Below are positions 61,729 to 64,000 of a stretch of DNA of 64,000 bases, piece by piece. Position numbers and translations under genes: made by a program. The stretch is taken from positions 3,561,001 to 3,625,000 of the forward strand of contig NZ_CP042582.1 of the NCBI RefSeq assembly GCF_008728835.1, written 5' to 3'. Under the pieces are notes generated by a model. The model searched no databases and had not been told where the DNA came from. It saw only the letters and a program-made list of their open reading frames with translations. Source of the DNA: Hypericibacter adhaerens. Its GTDB lineage: Bacteria > Pseudomonadota > Alphaproteobacteria > Dongiales > Dongiaceae. Position 1 is the first letter of the stretch; the number at the start of each line of letters is the position of its first letter.

Positions 61729-63799
61729 GTGCCGCCTCCGCCTTCATGCGTTGAAGGAACGCCACGCCCTCGGCCATGCGCTTTTCCCAAGCGTCGGCCG
61801 AGGTGATCGAAGGCAGCCGACCGCGCTCCTGCTTGAACTTTAGGGCCCGTTTGGCAAGCTCACGCGCCTCCTCAATGGTCAGATTGACACGCTTGGCGCC
61901 GATCACGGCTGCGACCTGCTTCAGGCTCTCCTCGCTCATGGTCTTGGCGAGAATGGCATAGGCTTCGCCGAACGGATTGATGCGGTCGATCAGGTCGATG
62001 TCCAGCTCGCGCACATCCATTGCGTATTTGCGGACGCCCTCGATGAAGGCGGTATTGAGGCTCTTTTCACCGTCACCCTCGGCTCCCCCAAGCGCGACTT
62101 CCTTGGCTTTCTGCGTGAGGTTCAGGGCCGCGACGGCGTGCTGGCGCACGGCCTCCTGATCTTCCTCATCCAGCTCGGGATATTTGTCCTTGATGATCTT
62201 GCCCATGCGGAGCTGCGTAAGCTCCTCCGCCAGGGTCTCGCCGCCTGCGTGTTCCCCATCGAACAGGCCGCGCGTGATCGTGGTCTTGTCCTGCACGAAG
62301 GCGGCGATGACCTCGTTCAGGTCCTGCTGGCAGATGCGTTGCGCCTCCTGGCTCTTCGGCTCGACAAGGCCCTTGATCTCGATCTGGAACTGGCCGGTTT
62401 CCTCGTTGAAGCCGACATTGGTCTTATCGGGATCGTAGCCGCCTTCACCGTAGTCAAAGCCCGGCGTCGGGCCGCCCTGCGGGTTCTTCGGCTTGAACTC
62501 GAAGCGCGGCGCAAGCACCTGCTCCATGAGAAGGCTGGCAGCGATAGCCTTCAGCGTGTCGTTCACTGCCTCCGTGACGGCCTCTTCCGACGCATCCGGC
62601 TCGGCGATCAGGTTGGTGAAGCGAGCGCGCACCTTGCCCGGCGCGTCGCGGGTGGCGCGGCCGATGATTTGCACGATCTCGGTCAGGCTCGACCGATAGC
62701 CGACCGTCAGGGCGTGCTCACACCAGATCCAGTCGAAGCCCTCCTTCGCCATCCCGAGCGCGATGATGATGTCCACATGGTCGCGGTTGTTCTTTTGCGC
62801 TGGGTCCTTCAGCGCGGCGGTCACGCGGTCGCGCTTGGCGGGATCGTCGTCCACCAGGTCGGCGATACGAAGGATGCAGCCCGCTGAGGTCTTGACCAGT
62901 TGGAAGCCGGTCGCAGGGTCGCGGCCCTGCCATTCGCCCAGCTCGTGGAGGATGTGTTCCACCTCCTTGATCTTATCTCCCATGCTTTCGCGGGAATTGA
63001 CATTCGGAATGTGGATGATGGTTTTCTCGGCCGGGTCGAGCACCTTCAGGATGTCGTCCGTATACGGGCCGTTGTAGAAGAAATAACCTATGTCGAGTTG
63101 CTTGAGATATTCGTAGCCATTGAGTTGTTCATAGTAGGTGTAGGTGACAGTATCGAACTTCGACTCGTCCTGCGGGGCAAGCACGGCCTCGGCGTCGCCC
63201 CGGAAATAGGAGCCCGTCATCGCCACGATATGCACGCGGTCGCGAGCGATGAACTGGCCGAGATGCAGGCCGAGCTTGTTGTCGGGGTTGGTCGAGACGT
63301 GATGGAACTCGTCAACCGCGATCAGCCGATCATCGAAGGCTTCCACCCCGAACCTGTCCACGGCGAAGCGGAAGGTGGCATGGGTGCAGACCAGCACCTT
63401 GTCGTCGCTTTTCAGGAACGCCTCGACGGAATTCACCTTCCCGCCGTTGTCCGAGCCCGGCGCGTTGCAGAGGTTCCACTTCGGCGCGACGATCCAGTCC
63501 GTCCAGAAGCCGAACTTGGACAAGGCTTCATCGTTGAAGCTCGCGCCGATAGCCTTTTCCGGCACCACGATGATCGCCTGCTTCAAGCCCTGATTGTGGA
63601 GCTTGTCGAGGGCGATGAACATGAGCGCGCGGCTCTTCCCCGAGGCCGGCGGCGACTTGATGAGAAGATATTGCTCGCCCCGTTTCTCATAGGCGCGCTC
63701 TTGCATCGGCCTCATGCCGAGGGCATTGGCCTTCGTCGAGCTGCCGTTGCGCGCGTAGGTGACAGAGACGGAGGGGATGGATTTGGCTTCCGGCTTCAT
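61721..63799 (-). CDS. DEAD/DEAH-box helicase (restriction-like)
   Basis: The 692-residue protein starts MKPEAKSIPSVSVTYARNGS. Its superfamily 2 motifs are KSPPASGKSRALMFIAL (Walker A), IAVDEFHHVS (DEFH), VAMTGSYFRG (motif III) and LTEIVQIIGRATRD (motif VI), with ALGMAKEGFDW before it. The C-terminal 250 residues are helical. The protein resembles helicase subunits in type I/III restriction-like systems. The ATG overlaps the stop of the preceding partial gene by 4 bp, and the stop overlaps the GIY-YIG start. It would translocate DNA or RNA for the operon. Confidence 0.85.
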   Translation of the reverse strand: MKPEAKSIPSVSVTYARNGSSTKANALGMRPMQERAYEKRGEQYLLIKSPPASGKSRALMFIALDKLHNQGLKQAIIVVPEKAIGASFNDEALSKFGFWTDWIVAPKWNLCNAPGSDNGGKVNSVEAFLKSDDKVLVCTHATFRFAVDRFGVEAFDDRLIAVDEFHHVSTNPDNKLGLHLGQFIARDRVHIVAMTGSYFRGDAEAVLAPQDESKFDTVTYTYYEQLNGYEYLKQLDIGYFFYNGPYTDDILKVLDPAEKTIIHIPNVNSRESMGDKIKEVEHILHELGEWQGRDPATGFQLVKTSAGCILRIADLVDDDPAKRDRVTAALKDPAQKNNRDHVDIIIALGMAKEGFDWIWCEHALTVGYRSSLTEIVQIIGRATRDAPGKVRARFTNLIAEPDASEEAVTEAVNDTLKAIAASLLMEQVLAPRFEFKPKNPQGGPTPGFDYGEGGYDPDKTNVGFNEETGQFQIEIKGLVEPKSQEAQRICQQDLNEVIAAFVQDKTTITRGLFDGEHAGGETLAEELTQLRMGKIIKDKYPELDEEDQEAVRQHAVAALNLTQKAKEVALGGAEGDGEKSLNTAFIEGVRKYAMDVRELDIDLIDRINPFGEAYAILAKTMSEESLKQVAAVIGAKRVNLTIEEARELAKRALKFKQERGRLPSITSADAWEKRMAEGVAFLQRMKAEAARG

Positions 63800-64000
63800 T
63801 TTCTTTCCCCCGCAACGCTGGCAAGCGCCGCCTTAAGCACCTGAAAACAGACTTTCGCCGTATGCTGATCCGGCGTAAAGCCTGATAGCATTTGCTCATA
63901 CGGGTGAATGTAATTGCGAAAATCCCGAAGCCCGTGGCTGAACTTTTTGACGTCCGGCTTCAGCAACCCAGCCTCGCAGGCGACATCTATGAACTGTGCG
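63796..64000 (-). CDS. Partial gene of unknown function, first visible gene of the defence-like operon
   Basis: The minus strand reads AQFIDVACEAGLLKPDVKKF, SHGLRDFRNYIHPYEQ, then FTPDQHTAKVCFQVLKAAL and SVAGERK before a TGA that overlaps the helicase ATG (ATGA). Only 67 residues are in the window. The LRDFRNYIHPYEQ stretch is similar to the R-x4-6-H HEPN-type helices, so this could be a HEPN-like C-terminus, but no function can be given. Its coupling to the helicase suggests that it belongs to the system. Confidence 0.6.
   Translation of the reverse strand, partial: AQFIDVACEAGLLKPDVKKFSHGLRDFRNYIHPYEQMLSGFTPDQHTAKVCFQVLKAALASVAGERK

Overview
The window is GC-rich DNA from a bacterium that is most likely an alphaproteobacterium. 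I infer this from a cyanide-insensitive-type bd oxidase, an Usg-family protein, an NDUFS4-like domain, RpoH-type promoters with a CTTG/CCTA pattern, a cyclic beta-1,2-glucan synthase and many intergenic palindromes of the kind scattered through such genomes. I cannot name the species. All calls rest on reading the sequence and on recall of protein families; no search was run.

Layout. 1-18.2 kb looks like ordinary chromosome of high GC: an MFS transporter (cut by the left edge), an ArsR/SRPBCC pair, an IS110-family insertion sequence, a DUF899/TPR-HTH/beta-propeller group, the cioAB oxidase genes with a tiny DUF2474 subunit, a nitroreductase-like protein, an exported VOC protein, an exported ABM-domain protein, a GFA enzyme, a 3-methyladenine DNA glycosylase, and a three-gene sugar-type ABC importer.

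18.4-32.8 kb is accessory DNA, with a clear drop in GC from about 18.45 to 25.6 kb. It opens with a tightly packed five-gene operon: calcineurin-like phosphoesterase, all-helical GASH-like protein, two TRAFAC-clade GTPases and a GAP1-like protein. This matches the GTPase-centred conflict systems predicted computationally by the Aravind group. Two Fic genes about 90% identical follow. Each is preceded by the same 53-bp dyad with an embedded promoter and by a conserved structured non-coding block, and together they bracket a TOTE-type primase-helicase gene in a direct-repeat arrangement.

32.8-57.6 kb is a stress and envelope region: a glycogen-debranching-like enzyme with a GT4 glycosyltransferase, groES-groEL with a recognisable terminator, an Usg-like protein, two small heat-shock proteins, an NDUFS4-domain fusion, an RNA polymerase omega paralogue, an SPW-repeat membrane protein, a decayed AbiEii toxin gene next to an intact AbiEi antitoxin gene, a 3' fragment of a tRNA-Arg gene (a probable integration scar), an NhaA antiporter, a transglutaminase-like protein and a 2841-residue cyclic beta-1,2-glucan synthase.

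57.9-64 kb, on the minus strand, is a second defence-like operon that continues past the right edge: an unidentified protein, a DEAD/DEAH helicase, a GIY-YIG (T5orf172-like) protein and a Rad50/RloC-like ATPase with a zinc-hook CxxC. The genes overlap or nearly touch, so they probably act together. The strongest candidates for little-described biology are the GTPase operon, the Fic-TOTE-Fic block with its shared operators, and this right-end operon.
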